DNA from: Spirosoma sp. KUDC1026 | Lineage (GTDB): Bacteria > Bacteroidota > Bacteroidia > Cytophagales > Spirosomataceae | NCBI RefSeq assembly: GCF_013375035.1 | Contig: NZ_CP056032.1 | Span: 3,390,001-3,454,000 of the forward strand | Length of the DNA stretch: 64,000 nt | Reading direction: 5' to 3' | The notes under the pieces: model-generated | Told to the model about the DNA's origin: nothing | Databases searched by the model: none | The model's input: the letters and a program-made list of their open reading frames with translations, nothing else | Program-made: the position numbers and the translations under genes | Shown here: one piece after another, positions 27,932 to 36,965 of the stretch | How the letters are laid out: each line of letters starts with the position of its first letter | How positions within the stretch are numbered: the first letter of the stretch is position 1

Positions 27932-27999
27932 TGAAGGGGACTTTCTCTAAATGCGAGCAAAGTCCCCTTCAGGGGATTTAGGGGTAAAAAACTCCTGTC

Positions 28000-28037
28000 G
28001 AAGCCCTCCCTTACGGGGAGGGGTTAGGGGTGGGGTG
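28000..28037. repeat. GC-rich palindromic repeat, family C half copy
   Basis: CCCTCCCTTACGGGGAGGGG followed by TTAGGGGTGGGG matches the right half of the family C repeat at 26591. It ends one base before the stop codon of the reductase at 28039 and may serve as its terminator. Confidence 0.7.
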
Positions 28038-28038
28038 T

Positions 28039-29013
28039 TCAAATTCCCGCTACCGCGCGCGGCTTGTACAACTCTTCCAGTTGCTTAACCTCATCGTCGG
28101 ATAGCTTTACCGACAGGGCACCGACGGCATCTTCGAGGTGGCCGGGTTTGCTGGCTCCGACGATGGGGGCCGTGATGACGGGTTTCGTCAGCATCCACGC
28201 CAGCGCGATCTGCGCGGCCGGAACACCCCGCTCTTCCGCCAGTTTCGTAACGCGGTCGGCAATGGCAAAATCATCGTCGCCGTAGAGCGACTTACCGAAG
28301 GCATCGGTTTTAGCCCGTTCGGTTTCGGTGCGCTCTTTCGTCCGCTTCCCCGTCAGTAACCCCCGCGCCAGTGGCGACCATGGAATAACGGCAATTTTCT
28401 GGTCTTCGCAGAATGGCAACATCTCGCGTTCCTCCTCCCGATACACCAGGTTGTACTGCGGCTGCATCGACACGAAGCGCGTCCAGCCGTGCAGGTCGGC
28501 GGTGTACTGCGCTTTCGCGAACTGCCAGGCCGCCATTGACGACGCACCGATGTACCGCGCCTTTCCGGCTTTCACCACGTCGTGCAGGGCTTCCATCGTT
28601 TCCTCGATGGGCGTGTTAGCATCCCAGCGGTGAATCTGGTAGAGGTCGACGTAATCCGTACCGAGTCGTTTCAGGCTGGCGTCGATAGCACTCATAATGT
28701 GCTTCCGCGACAGCCCTTTATCGTTGGGGCCGGGGCCCATCGGGTTAAAGACTTTGGTGGCCAGCACGATCTCGTCACGGCTCGCAAAGTCGCGCAGTGC
28801 CCGCCCGGTCACTTCTTCACTAGCCCCGTTGGCGTAGATGTCGGCCGTATCGAAGAAATTGAAGCCTAAGTCAAGCGCTTTCTTGAAAAAAGGTCGGCTG
28901 GCGTCTTCGTCCAGCGCCCACGGCCAGCGGTCGGTGGGCGTACCGTAGGTCATACAACCCAGGCACAGTTTCGATACGGTCATACCCGTATTCCCAAATC
29001 GTACGTATTCCAT
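28039..29013 (-). CDS. aldo/keto reductase, YajO-like
   Basis: 324 residues, full length. EYVRFGNTGMTVSKLCLGCM opens the protein; FNFFDTADIYANGASE, LATKVFNP and YQIHRWD hold the catalytic Asp, Tyr, Lys and His. IVGASKPGHLEDAV binds NADPH. It is a single-gene unit, fifth of the aldo/keto reductases in 21 kb. E. coli YajO-type enzymes have been linked to thiamine precursors and small aldehydes; which applies here cannot be told. Confidence 0.92.
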   Translation of the reverse strand: MEYVRFGNTGMTVSKLCLGCMTYGTPTDRWPWALDEDASRPFFKKALDLGFNFFDTADIYANGASEEVTGRALRDFASRDEIVLATKVFNPMGPGPNDKGLSRKHIMSAIDASLKRLGTDYVDLYQIHRWDANTPIEETMEALHDVVKAGKARYIGASSMAAWQFAKAQYTADLHGWTRFVSMQPQYNLVYREEEREMLPFCEDQKIAVIPWSPLARGLLTGKRTKERTETERAKTDAFGKSLYGDDDFAIADRVTKLAEERGVPAAQIALAWMLTKPVITAPIVGASKPGHLEDAVGALSVKLSDDEVKQLEELYKPRAVAGI

Positions 29014-29173
29014 GTAATTGGCTAGCTTAGCTATTGGTCGTCTAATAACCTTTCAAGCAACGAAGCCGGGGTTTTGTTAAACGATGATCGCAAGTTATGC
29101 CCGGAAGTAAGCTAACGCTATACCCGTAGCCAACGATCTTGAAGGACTCATTGCTTGACCGACAGCCAAGCCG

Positions 29174-30319
29174 TCAGTGGTCAGACCCGGTCTTTTCAAC
29201 CGCGCCATGAAACAGGTTTTGGAACGAGAAATCGGGATGGCGCAGGGCCAGCTCGTTCTGATTTGATGCACGCTGGGCGGCAGTCGCATAAACCAGCATT
29301 TTCTGTTCGTAATCGCTGATAGCAGCCTGTAGGGTGGTGAATTTTCCGTTCGTGAGATTATCGGACAACGTCAGCGCATCGACCAGGCCGGTGTTGACGC
29401 CCTGCCCGGCGAAGGGCTGCATCAGATGAGCCGCGTCGCCGACAACGGTTATTGGCAGCGGGCGGTCCTGCTTCCAGGGTTTTGTCAGCGGCAGTTTTCT
29501 GATCGGCAACGCCCGGAACAGATTGGTAGCCTGAAACAACTGCTTGTATACCGCATGCCAGTCGGAAAATCGGTCGGAAAGAAACTGGACTATACCGGCA
29601 GTATCCTGGAAATTGAGGTGTTCATTTAGCCATTCGTCCGATTCGCTCAGAATAACATTGTAGGTCAGAGTTCCGTTATTTTTTGGATTCGCACCAAACA
29701 GATTTCCCTTATGCGACGCCATCAGAATGTTTCCCTGACACAGCTCATAAAACGCCGGGCAGGCTCGTTGCGGATCGGCGACTTCGCCCTGTATAAACAC
29801 CGTGCCGGTGTATTCGACAGTTGCATCGGTGATGTACGTTCGCACTGCTGACATGCCTCCGTTTGCGCCGATAACAAGATCAGCGGTGGCGCGTTGGCTA
29901 TTCTCGAACTGTAGTTGCCATTTTCCGTCGTGGACATTGAGTCCGGTGAATTTTCGGTCCCATACCACCGTACCGTCTGCCAGACTATGCAGCAGTAATG
30001 TTCTTAGCTCGTTCCGGTTGATCTCGGGGCTATCGGTAGCCGGGCCTCTGGAGAATAGTACGTTCCCCTGCTCATCGGCAACGATCCGGCCCATCGGTAG
30101 CGCCCTGGCGAAGTATTGCTCAAGCAGTCCGGCCCTGGCCAGTGCTTCCTGCCCGGTCGTTTCGTGCAGGTCGAGGGTGCCGCCCCAAATGCGGGCTTGT
30201 GCGTCTTCGTCGCGTTCGTACACCGTTACGGTTACGCCTGCCTGCTGCAGTAGTTTTGCCAGTGTCAGCCCAACGGGGCCAGCCCCAAGAATAGCGACTT
30301 CTTTATCGGTTAACAGCAT
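29174..30319 (-). CDS. Tet(X)-like FAD-dependent monooxygenase
   Basis: 381 residues, close to the 388 of Tet(X). The sequence follows Tet(X) block by block from memory: GAGPVGLTLAKLLQQ (FAD), Glu35-Arg36 in YERDEDAQARIWGGTLDLH, SPEINRNELR, NGGMSAVR, LMASHKGNLFGANP (substrate-side His), and ITVVGDAAHLMQPFAGQGVN (second FAD motif). Tet(X) hydroxylates tetracyclines using NADPH and oxygen. Whether this chromosomal relative does so is not shown; it may hydroxylate another polycyclic or phenolic compound. It sits alone between repeats, next to a second flavin monooxygenase. Confidence 0.85.
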   Translation of the reverse strand: MLLTDKEVAILGAGPVGLTLAKLLQQAGVTVTVYERDEDAQARIWGGTLDLHETTGQEALARAGLLEQYFARALPMGRIVADEQGNVLFSRGPATDSPEINRNELRTLLLHSLADGTVVWDRKFTGLNVHDGKWQLQFENSQRATADLVIGANGGMSAVRTYITDATVEYTGTVFIQGEVADPQRACPAFYELCQGNILMASHKGNLFGANPKNNGTLTYNVILSESDEWLNEHLNFQDTAGIVQFLSDRFSDWHAVYKQLFQATNLFRALPIRKLPLTKPWKQDRPLPITVVGDAAHLMQPFAGQGVNTGLVDALTLSDNLTNGKFTTLQAAISDYEQKMLVYATAAQRASNQNELALRHPDFSFQNLFHGAVEKTGSDH

Positions 30320-30476
30320 AGTTCTGTGCTATCGAGTACGTTGATTACAGCACAAATTTCCGCAACCCGGCAGAGGCAGGCTTGTACAAACGCGACAAAA
30401 TCGCCGGGCTGTCGACCGGATGGGCTTACAAATCGCCACTTAGAACTTGCTGAATTCAGTCATCTTGAAAAATGAG
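30320..30476. other. intergenic region before family A copy 3
   Basis: No gene seen between the Tet(X)-like start and the palindrome at 30477; it should hold the promoter of the monooxygenase, but no convincing box was identified. Confidence 0.4.
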
Positions 30477-30568
30477 TTTTGTCATTCCGACGTCAGGAGG
30501 AATCTTAATTGGCAGGCGATTTTCTGATGCTATAACCGAAGATTCCTCCTGACGTCGGAATGACAAAA
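30477..30568. repeat. REP-like palindrome, family A copy 3
   Basis: Perfect 30-base arms (30477-30506 and 30539-30568) starting TTTTGTCATTCCGACGTCAG, around a 32-base loop. It differs from copy 2 mainly by an extra T in GACGTCAGG. It lies downstream of the second FAD monooxygenase gene. Confidence 0.92.
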
Positions 30569-30640
30569 TTGTCGATTCGAAGCTCCTGAACACGTAAAAA
30601 TTGGAAGTTGTAAGAGGCTTCGTAGCGATGAATTTGTTCG

Positions 30641-31765
30641 CTAGAAGGCGGTTAGCTGCGTATTGCGCTGGCGAATGGCTTCTTCGGTTCGGGGGATGAA
30701 ATTGTCCCTGACGTTCAACTCCGCCGTTGCCTGCACTTCCTCGATAAACGGCCGTAACGTTTGGTTGTATTCCTGGAAGGCTAACGCAGGATTGCCGTTG
30801 TGTTTTTCCAGCGCGTCGGCCAGAGCAGCCGCACCGATTACCGACAACGACGCCCCCATTCCGGCAGCGGGCGAAGCACAGTAGCCAGCATCGCCGACCA
30901 GTGCTACCCGGCCTTTGGTCCACGAGGGCATTTTTAGCTGACAGAACTTATCGAAGTAAAACTTACCCGACTGTTGTACTTCGGCCAATAACTCATTGGT
31001 GCGCCAGCCTTGTCCCGCAAACTGGTTCAGGATGATGGCCCGCTGCTGATTGATATCGCGGTAGTCGTACGAGATTTCGTTTTCGGAGAAGAAACTGAAA
31101 ATTATATCCGTTTTCCCGTTGTATGCATTGAGCGTAATGGCCTTGTTAGGCACGTTAAACAGCTGCATTGTTTTCTCATCAATGAGCAACTTGTCGACGG
31201 TCGTGATCGAAAAATACGCTTCCATGAAATAAGCGTACTCCGCTTCGTGACCAAACCACCTGTTGCGTACGATCGAGTGTAACCCGTCGCAGCCAATCAC
31301 CAGATCGAAGGTCTGCCGCGTGCCGTCCCTGAACGTAACACCGACACCGTCGTTCGTTTCTGCTAACGCGGTGATGCTGTTGGTGAACATAAACGTGACC
31401 GTATTGACCAGTCGATCGAACAGGCTATTGATGAAAATATCCCGTTCGATTTCGATGTCATCGTCCTGATTAGCTGCGTCATCGTTTCCCAACACGATCG
31501 ACCCGGCCGTACTACCGTCGGCTTCTTTGAATTCGATTCGTTCGACGCGCAGACGGTTGGCGTCTAGCTGATCGAAAATGCCCATGCGCTTCGAAACATC
31601 GACAGCCGTCCCGCGTATGTCGACCGCAGCCCCGGCCGTTCGGGGTTCACTGGCCTGTTCGACAACCGTGACGGCATATCCTACTTTGTTCAACAGACAG
31701 GCGGTCGACAGTCCGGCTATACTGGCCCCTGAAATGAGTACTTTTTTTCCGTTTGCGGATTCCAT
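30641..31765 (-). CDS. FAD-dependent monooxygenase
   Basis: 374 residues, class A flavoprotein monooxygenase (PHBH fold). FAD motifs are LISGASIAGLSTACLLNKVG with Glu36 at the second strand end (VVEQASEPRT), the DG motif VIGCDGLHSIVRN, and ALVGDAGYCASPAAGMGASLS. It probably hydroxylates an aromatic compound with NAD(P)H. The gene follows an AraC gene by 55 bases on the same strand, so the regulator and enzyme may be one unit. Substrate unknown. Confidence 0.88.
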   Translation of the reverse strand: MESANGKKVLISGASIAGLSTACLLNKVGYAVTVVEQASEPRTAGAAVDIRGTAVDVSKRMGIFDQLDANRLRVERIEFKEADGSTAGSIVLGNDDAANQDDDIEIERDIFINSLFDRLVNTVTFMFTNSITALAETNDGVGVTFRDGTRQTFDLVIGCDGLHSIVRNRWFGHEAEYAYFMEAYFSITTVDKLLIDEKTMQLFNVPNKAITLNAYNGKTDIIFSFFSENEISYDYRDINQQRAIILNQFAGQGWRTNELLAEVQQSGKFYFDKFCQLKMPSWTKGRVALVGDAGYCASPAAGMGASLSVIGAAALADALEKHNGNPALAFQEYNQTLRPFIEEVQATAELNVRDNFIPRTEEAIRQRNTQLTAF

Positions 31766-31820
31766 TCTCTGTGCGCTTTGCTAATAAATCAATGGCACAA
31801 AACTCTGGAACGCGGCTGGA

Positions 31821-32639
31821 TCAGGCTTGTATAAACACGACAAAATCGTCGCCGATGGTCTGCCTGGCTTTCTTCGTTCGGCGCGCGAAAGCTGCGGGTG
31901 TTGTACCACTGTACCGTTTGAACTCCCGGCTCAGATGCGCCTGATCCGTATAGCCCAGTTCGTACGCCAGACCGGCAAGACTGACGTCCGGGTTAAGCCA
32001 TAGCTGGTCGCGGACCTGCTCGAAACGCATCAGCGCCGACACGTCTTTCACCGTATACCCCGCCGACTGTTTGAACTTTCGCTCCAGCGTACGCACCGTC
32101 GCGTGGGCCGCTGCCGCAACCTGACTGACCGGCAGGGTTCCGTTGGCATTCCGCATCGCACTACCCGCTTTTTGCAATACCGCATTCGGTGCAACCGGCG
32201 CTTGTGCAGCCAGGAAATACGCTGCTACCTCAGTCAACGCTTCGTTGATCTGACCAGCCTGAATCAGCCCGGCCAGCCTAGCCTGTAACTGGGCCACGGG
32301 ATGCTCGATCGTGCGGACGCCGTCCTTACCGGAGGGCAGGCCCAGCAACTCAAATACGGTCCACGGGAAGCAGCGAACACCGATGATTTCCAGCCGGTCT
32401 TTCGAATGAAAGTAAACCGGCTGGTTGAGCAGCCCCACCAGAAACGGGGACGGCAAAGGTTGGATGCCATCGCCGATAGCGATACTACAATGATGGCCGA
32501 AATGAAAAATCAGTTCGGCGTAGCCATCCGGTACGACCTCGAAGTTCGACTGGTTTTCGGCAAAGTCGATGCTGGTGTACCAGAAGCACTTAATGACGCT
32601 TCGTAACGCTTCAGGCGGTTCAATTTCCAGATGCTGCAT
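31821..32639 (-). CDS. AraC family transcriptional regulator
   Basis: 272 residues from the ATG at 32639; another ATG 15 bases upstream is possible. An N-terminal domain with IKCFWYTSIDF and FEVVPDGYAELIFHFG is typical of DUF6597-type AraC proteins, and the C-terminal AraC helix-turn-helix has LAGLAYELGYTDQAHLSREFKRYSG here cited by its core AYELGYTDQAHLSREFKR. It is upstream of the FAD monooxygenase at 30641 and probably regulates it. Confidence 0.88.
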   Translation of the reverse strand: MQHLEIEPPEALRSVIKCFWYTSIDFAENQSNFEVVPDGYAELIFHFGHHCSIAIGDGIQPLPSPFLVGLLNQPVYFHSKDRLEIIGVRCFPWTVFELLGLPSGKDGVRTIEHPVAQLQARLAGLIQAGQINEALTEVAAYFLAAQAPVAPNAVLQKAGSAMRNANGTLPVSQVAAAAHATVRTLERKFKQSAGYTVKDVSALMRFEQVRDQLWLNPDVSLAGLAYELGYTDQAHLSREFKRYSGTTPAAFARRTKKARQTIGDDFVVFIQA

Positions 32640-32859
32640 GGTGAACGATAACACATTTTACGCGTAGCTGTTATTTGGGTGATTACCCTGAGAACACAAA
32701 CTGTCCCTATACTTGATTGATAGCTCAGCTAGCAGAATTCATTATAATAAACACGGTACTTCGCTGAAGGTAACGTAGCGTTCTTCTGCTGTTGATTGAC
32801 AATCAGATAGCTTCAGTTTTAAAGGCAATTCATGGTATATAGAAAATATCAATATCCTT

Positions 32860-33444
32860 ATGCACCGAATATTCCTGCAAACGCCAGCGACGGAATTGGC
32901 CTGGCTGGTCATTATAGCGTATTTTGTAATCGATGTTCTGCTACGGAACAAGGGCAGTGTGGCGAGTTTTTCGACAACGAAGTCAGACAGGCATAGTACA
33001 CTGTTGCTCCTCAGTGCGTTTGCCTGTGTAGTCATCGTGGCCGAGCTATTTTCGTATATGGGCATAGGCCGGTTTAACATTCCGTGGCTATCCTGGCTGG
33101 CGCTTGTGCTGACAACCAGCGGCCTGATACTGCGGGTTGTGTCGATGCGACAACTGCGAACAGGCTACACGCGCACGCTCAAGGTAGATACGGGCCAGTC
33201 GCTGATGACGACCGGCTTGTATGGTGTCATCCGGCATCCCGGTTACCTCGGTTCACTGCTCGTCTGGCTGTTTTTCGGTCTGGCGATTGGCAATTACCTT
33301 GTTTTTACACTGGCCCTTGTACTCATGCCTCTCGTCTACGCCTACCGCATCCGGCTGGAAGAGCAAATGCTGGCCGATGAGTTTGGTCAACAGTATATTG
33401 CCTACAAACGTAAATCCTGGCGGTTAATCCCCCTGATCTGGTAA
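32860..33444 (+). CDS. isoprenylcysteine carboxyl methyltransferase-like membrane protein
   Basis: 194 residues with four to five transmembrane helices. The C-terminal half has the ICMT/phospholipid methyltransferase signature: TTGLYGVIRHPGYLGSLL (SAM-binding RHPxY) and a late RIRLEEQMLADEFGQQYIAYKRK with the conserved EE. Bacterial members methylate unknown carboxyl, lipid or steroid-type substrates in the inner membrane. It is a single gene with no obvious partner. Confidence 0.85.
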   Translation: MHRIFLQTPATELAWLVIIAYFVIDVLLRNKGSVASFSTTKSDRHSTLLLLSAFACVVIVAELFSYMGIGRFNIPWLSWLALVLTTSGLILRVVSMRQLRTGYTRTLKVDTGQSLMTTGLYGVIRHPGYLGSLLVWLFFGLAIGNYLVFTLALVLMPLVYAYRIRLEEQMLADEFGQQYIAYKRKSWRLIPLIW

Positions 33445-33518
33445 AGCGTGAGCCGGCAACTGAGGTACTACGTAGCAGGAGAGGCCCTGGTTATATTACC
33501 CGTGATTGATTGACTGCT

Positions 33519-34238
33519 TTATTGGACGGATGGGGCTTGCCTGGCGTTTTCAATCAGCTGGCTGGCCAATAGCGTTAACCCAACGGTAGCGGGTTCGGCA
33601 ATGAACGTAACGTTGGCGCGTTTCTGCATGGCTGGCGTATTGGGATCAACAACGTAAATAGGAATGCCACGTGGAGTTGAGTAGACCAGTCCGGCCGCCG
33701 GATACACGTTTAGCGACGTGCCCACGACGATGAAAATATCGGCCTGTTCGGTCACTTCCTGCGCTACCCCCATCATCGGCACTTCTTCCCCAAACCAGAC
33801 AATGTGCGGCCGTAGCTGCGACCCGCGCTCGCACAGGTCACCGGTCTTAATTTCCCAGCCGTCAATGTCGTACACCAGACTCTCGTCTCTGGTGCTGCGG
33901 GATTTGAAGAGTTCGCCGTGCAGGTGAATAACGGTCGAGGAGCCCGCCCGCTCGTGGAGGTTATCGACGTTCTGGGTAATGATCGTTACGTCGTAGTAGG
34001 CTTCCAGATCGACCAGCGCCCGGTGTCCTGCGTTAGGCTCAACGGTCAGCGCCTGTTTTCGGCGCTGGTTGTAAAAATCCTGCACCAGTTCCGGATTACG
34101 GACCCAGGCTTCTGGGGTAGCTACATCTTCGATCCGGTGGTTTTCCCAAAGACCGTCTGATGCACGAAATGTTGGAATGCCACTTTCGGCGCTGATACCC
34201 GCGCCCGATAGGACAACTATTTTGTGACGAGAAGCCAT
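33519..34238 (-). CDS. cobB: Sir2-family NAD-dependent protein deacylase (CobB-like) without zinc cysteines
   Basis: 239 residues. NAD-binding GAGISAESGIPTFR, TQNVDNLHERAG and the catalytic His107 (IHLHGEL) are intact. Tyr56 and Arg59 in FYNQRR match the pair that gives E. coli CobB and SIRT5 their preference for succinyl- and malonyl-lysine. The zinc-binding tetrad is missing: between His107 and RPHIVWFGE there is a single Cys136. I recall similar loss in other Bacteroidota homologues. It regulates metabolic enzymes by removing acyl groups. Confidence 0.9.
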   Translation of the reverse strand: MASRHKIVVLSGAGISAESGIPTFRASDGLWENHRIEDVATPEAWVRNPELVQDFYNQRRKQALTVEPNAGHRALVDLEAYYDVTIITQNVDNLHERAGSSTVIHLHGELFKSRSTRDESLVYDIDGWEIKTGDLCERGSQLRPHIVWFGEEVPMMGVAQEVTEQADIFIVVGTSLNVYPAAGLVYSTPRGIPIYVVDPNTPAMQKRANVTFIAEPATVGLTLLASQLIENARQAPSVQ

Positions 34239-34253
34239 AAGTGAAAGAAAAAC

Positions 34254-34276
34254 GGCCCTGTTAGTTAGACAGGGCC
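34254..34276 (-). terminator. intrinsic terminator after topA
   Basis: GGCCCTGT and ACAGGGCC arms with a seven-base loop, followed on the minus strand by GTTTTTC. It lies between the stop of topA and the start of the sirtuin gene. Confidence 0.8.
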
Positions 34277-34292
34277 GGGTAGGAAAGGTGTA

Positions 34293-36965
34293 TTACTTTT
34301 TCTTCGCGACGGCTTTCTTGGGAGTCGCCGTTGTTTTCTTTTCAGCCGTGGTAGCTTTTGCCTTGGCGGGGGCTTTAGCAGTTGCTTTCGTTGTCGACTT
34401 TTTCGTCGACTCCTTGGCCGCAGCCGGATCTTCGCCCGCCAGTTTCAGGCAATCTTCCAGCGTCAACGCAGCGGGATCAACATCTTTGGGGATTTTAACA
34501 TTACGCTTGCCAACCGCCAGGTAAGGCCCGTACTGCCCGTTAACAACCTTGATCGACGGATTCTCGGGAAACTCCTTGATGTATTTATTTGCTTCGGCCT
34601 GTCGCTTTGCCAGGATTAGCTCGATGGCCCGGTCGAGGCTCAACGGCCCCTGCTGATCGGCGCGCGGAATCGAAATATACTTGTCATTATGCTTCACGTA
34701 CGGGCCAAAACGACCCTTGCCCGTTGTGACTAACGTACCTTCGAACTCACCCAGTGACTCGCTGACAGCTTCGGCCCGCTTTTGCTGAATCAATTCAATA
34801 GCCCGGTTTTCGTCCATTGTATATGGATCATCCTCCCGCGAAAGCGACACGTATTTGCCGTCATGTTTGACGTACGGGCCAAACTTGCCGATGCCGATGG
34901 TCATAGGCTGATCTTCGAAGAAACCCACCTCACGCGGCAGCGAGAATAGGTTCAGCGCGTCTTCCAGCGAAATGGTTTCGATCAACTGACCATCGCGCAG
35001 GTTGGCGTATTGAGGCTTCTCTTCGTCGGTGGTATCACCGATCTGGGCGTAGGCTCCGAACTTACCCAGCCGAGCCGATACTTTGCGGCCCGTGCGTGGA
35101 TCGACACCCAACTCACGAGCGCCAGTTTTGAACGATACTACCGATGACCCCTGAATCTCTTCGATGTTCTTGTGGAAATCGCCGTAGAAGCCTTCCAGCA
35201 TTTTCTGCCAGTTCATGCGCCCGTCGGCAATCTCGTCAAAATCTTTCTCGACCGTCGCCGTGAATTTGAAATCGACAATATCCGGAAAGTATTCAACCAG
35301 GAAGTCGTTCACCACGATACCCGTATTAGTAGGAAACAGCTTGGCTTTTTCGGAGCCGAAGGTTTCCTTACCGCTGGTTTCGCTGATTTGATCCTGCTTG
35401 AGCGTGTACTCCAGGAATTTACGTTCCTGGCCCGGTTTGTCCTGCTTGATAACGTACCCCCGGTTGATGATCGTTGAGATCGTTGGCGCGTAGGTCGACG
35501 GACGCCCAATACCCATTTCCTCCAGCTTTTTCACCAGCGAAGCTTCGGCGTAACGCGGCTGCGGCCGGGTGAATTTCTCGGTGGCTTTCATCTGACCCAG
35601 ATTCAGCGACTGACCGATGTTGAGTGGCGGCAGCATGCCTTTGGCGTCTTCGTCCTCGTCGTCATCTTTCGATTCCAGATAGACGCGCAGGAATCCATCG
35701 AACTTGATCACCTCACCCTGTGCCACCAGTTCGGCTGGCATCGGGCGGGAGGGGGCAGCGTCCGTATCGGCAAACGGGCTGTCGTCCAGGGATGCCTGAA
35801 CAGTTGCCGTCGCTCCGTTCGCGAACGTAATGCCGATCGTTACGGTCGTGCGTTCCAACTGGGCATCGGCCATCTGGGAAGCAATGGCCCGTTTCCAGAT
35901 CAGCTCATACAGGCGCTTCTGGTCACGGTCCGCACCAGCGTTCCGGTCGTTAAAATTCGTTGGCCGGATGGCTTCGTGGGCTTCCTGCGCCGACTCGTTC
36001 TTGTTCTTGAACTGTCGCGTGTGGACGTATTTCGGACCAAACTCGGTTTCGATCTCGGCTGTTGCTTTCTCGATGGCTTCCTGCGACAGGTTCAGCGAGT
36101 CGGTTCGCATGTACGAAATTTTACCAGCCTCATAGAGGTTCTGCGCAATGCGCATCGTTCGATCGACAGGATAACCCAACTTGCGGGACGCTTCCTGCTG
36201 GAGGGTCGAGGTCGTAAACGGTGGGGCAGGCGATTTTTTAGCGGGTTTGGTTTCCAGGTTCTTGATGGTGTACCGGGCACCAATGCAGCGCGTCAGAAAC
36301 GCCTGGGCTTCACCCGCCGTCGCGAAGTTTTTGGGTAGTTCGGCGTTCAGCACTTTGCTGCCGTCTACCAGAAACTGCGCCGTTACTTTAAAGGATGACT
36401 TGGCATTGTGGCTGTCGATTTCGCGTTCCCGCTCTACCACCAGACGTAACGCCACGGACTGCACCCGGCCAGCTGACAGGCTCTGACCACCTTTGATCTT
36501 ACGCCACAGTACGGGTGACAGTTCATAACCAACCAGCCGGTCCAGCACCCGACGCGCCTGCTGGGCATTGACCAGATCGACATCAATGGTACGGGGTGTT
36601 TGAATCGCGTTCAGGATGGCATTTTTGGTGATCTCGCGAAAAACGATCCGCTTAGTGTTGTCCCGAAGCCCCAGCGCTTCCTTTAAATGCCACGAAATGG
36701 CTTCGCCTTCGCGGTCATCATCCGTCGCCAGCCACACTTCGTCGGCGGACTTGGCCAGGGATTTAAGTTCGCTCACTAGTTTTTTCTTGTCGGGCGAAAC
36801 CTCGTACGATGGTCGGAAGCCGTTCGTCACGTCCACGGCCAGCCCGTCCTTGGGCAGGTCACGTACGTGTCCGAAACTGGACTTCACCGTGAAGTCTTTG
36901 CCTAAGTAGCCTTCAATGGTCTTTGCCTTTGCCGGCGACTCTACAATGACTAAGTTTTTAGACAT
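34293..36965 (-). CDS. topA: DNA topoisomerase I
   Basis: 890 residues. The Toprim domain (about 3-130) has IVESPAKAKTIEGYLG and the metal-binding acidic triad TDDDREGE (Asp82-84). The active-site Tyr285 is in ISYMRTDS. It relaxes negative supercoils. The C-terminus holds several topoisomerase C-terminal repeats of the RFGPYVKH/KFGPYVKH type and no Cys4 zinc fingers, ending in a Lys/Ala/Thr-rich tail of about 45 residues that probably binds DNA non-specifically. It has its own terminator and forms a single unit. Confidence 0.97.
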   Translation of the reverse strand: MSKNLVIVESPAKAKTIEGYLGKDFTVKSSFGHVRDLPKDGLAVDVTNGFRPSYEVSPDKKKLVSELKSLAKSADEVWLATDDDREGEAISWHLKEALGLRDNTKRIVFREITKNAILNAIQTPRTIDVDLVNAQQARRVLDRLVGYELSPVLWRKIKGGQSLSAGRVQSVALRLVVEREREIDSHNAKSSFKVTAQFLVDGSKVLNAELPKNFATAGEAQAFLTRCIGARYTIKNLETKPAKKSPAPPFTTSTLQQEASRKLGYPVDRTMRIAQNLYEAGKISYMRTDSLNLSQEAIEKATAEIETEFGPKYVHTRQFKNKNESAQEAHEAIRPTNFNDRNAGADRDQKRLYELIWKRAIASQMADAQLERTTVTIGITFANGATATVQASLDDSPFADTDAAPSRPMPAELVAQGEVIKFDGFLRVYLESKDDDEDEDAKGMLPPLNIGQSLNLGQMKATEKFTRPQPRYAEASLVKKLEEMGIGRPSTYAPTISTIINRGYVIKQDKPGQERKFLEYTLKQDQISETSGKETFGSEKAKLFPTNTGIVVNDFLVEYFPDIVDFKFTATVEKDFDEIADGRMNWQKMLEGFYGDFHKNIEEIQGSSVVSFKTGARELGVDPRTGRKVSARLGKFGAYAQIGDTTDEEKPQYANLRDGQLIETISLEDALNLFSLPREVGFFEDQPMTIGIGKFGPYVKHDGKYVSLSREDDPYTMDENRAIELIQQKRAEAVSESLGEFEGTLVTTGKGRFGPYVKHNDKYISIPRADQQGPLSLDRAIELILAKRQAEANKYIKEFPENPSIKVVNGQYGPYLAVGKRNVKIPKDVDPAALTLEDCLKLAGEDPAAAKESTKKSTTKATAKAPAKAKATTAEKKTTATPKKAVAKKK

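Larger units (their letters stand above)
27761..27990. repeat. palindromic repeat, family B copy 2, interrupted by an inserted element
   Basis: Removing bases 27781-27934 (the insert plus one target copy) joins CCCCTGA to AGGGGACTTT and rebuilds a left arm that is an exact 31-base inverse of the right arm ending at 27990. This shows that a complete family B palindrome existed before the insertion. Confidence 0.85.
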
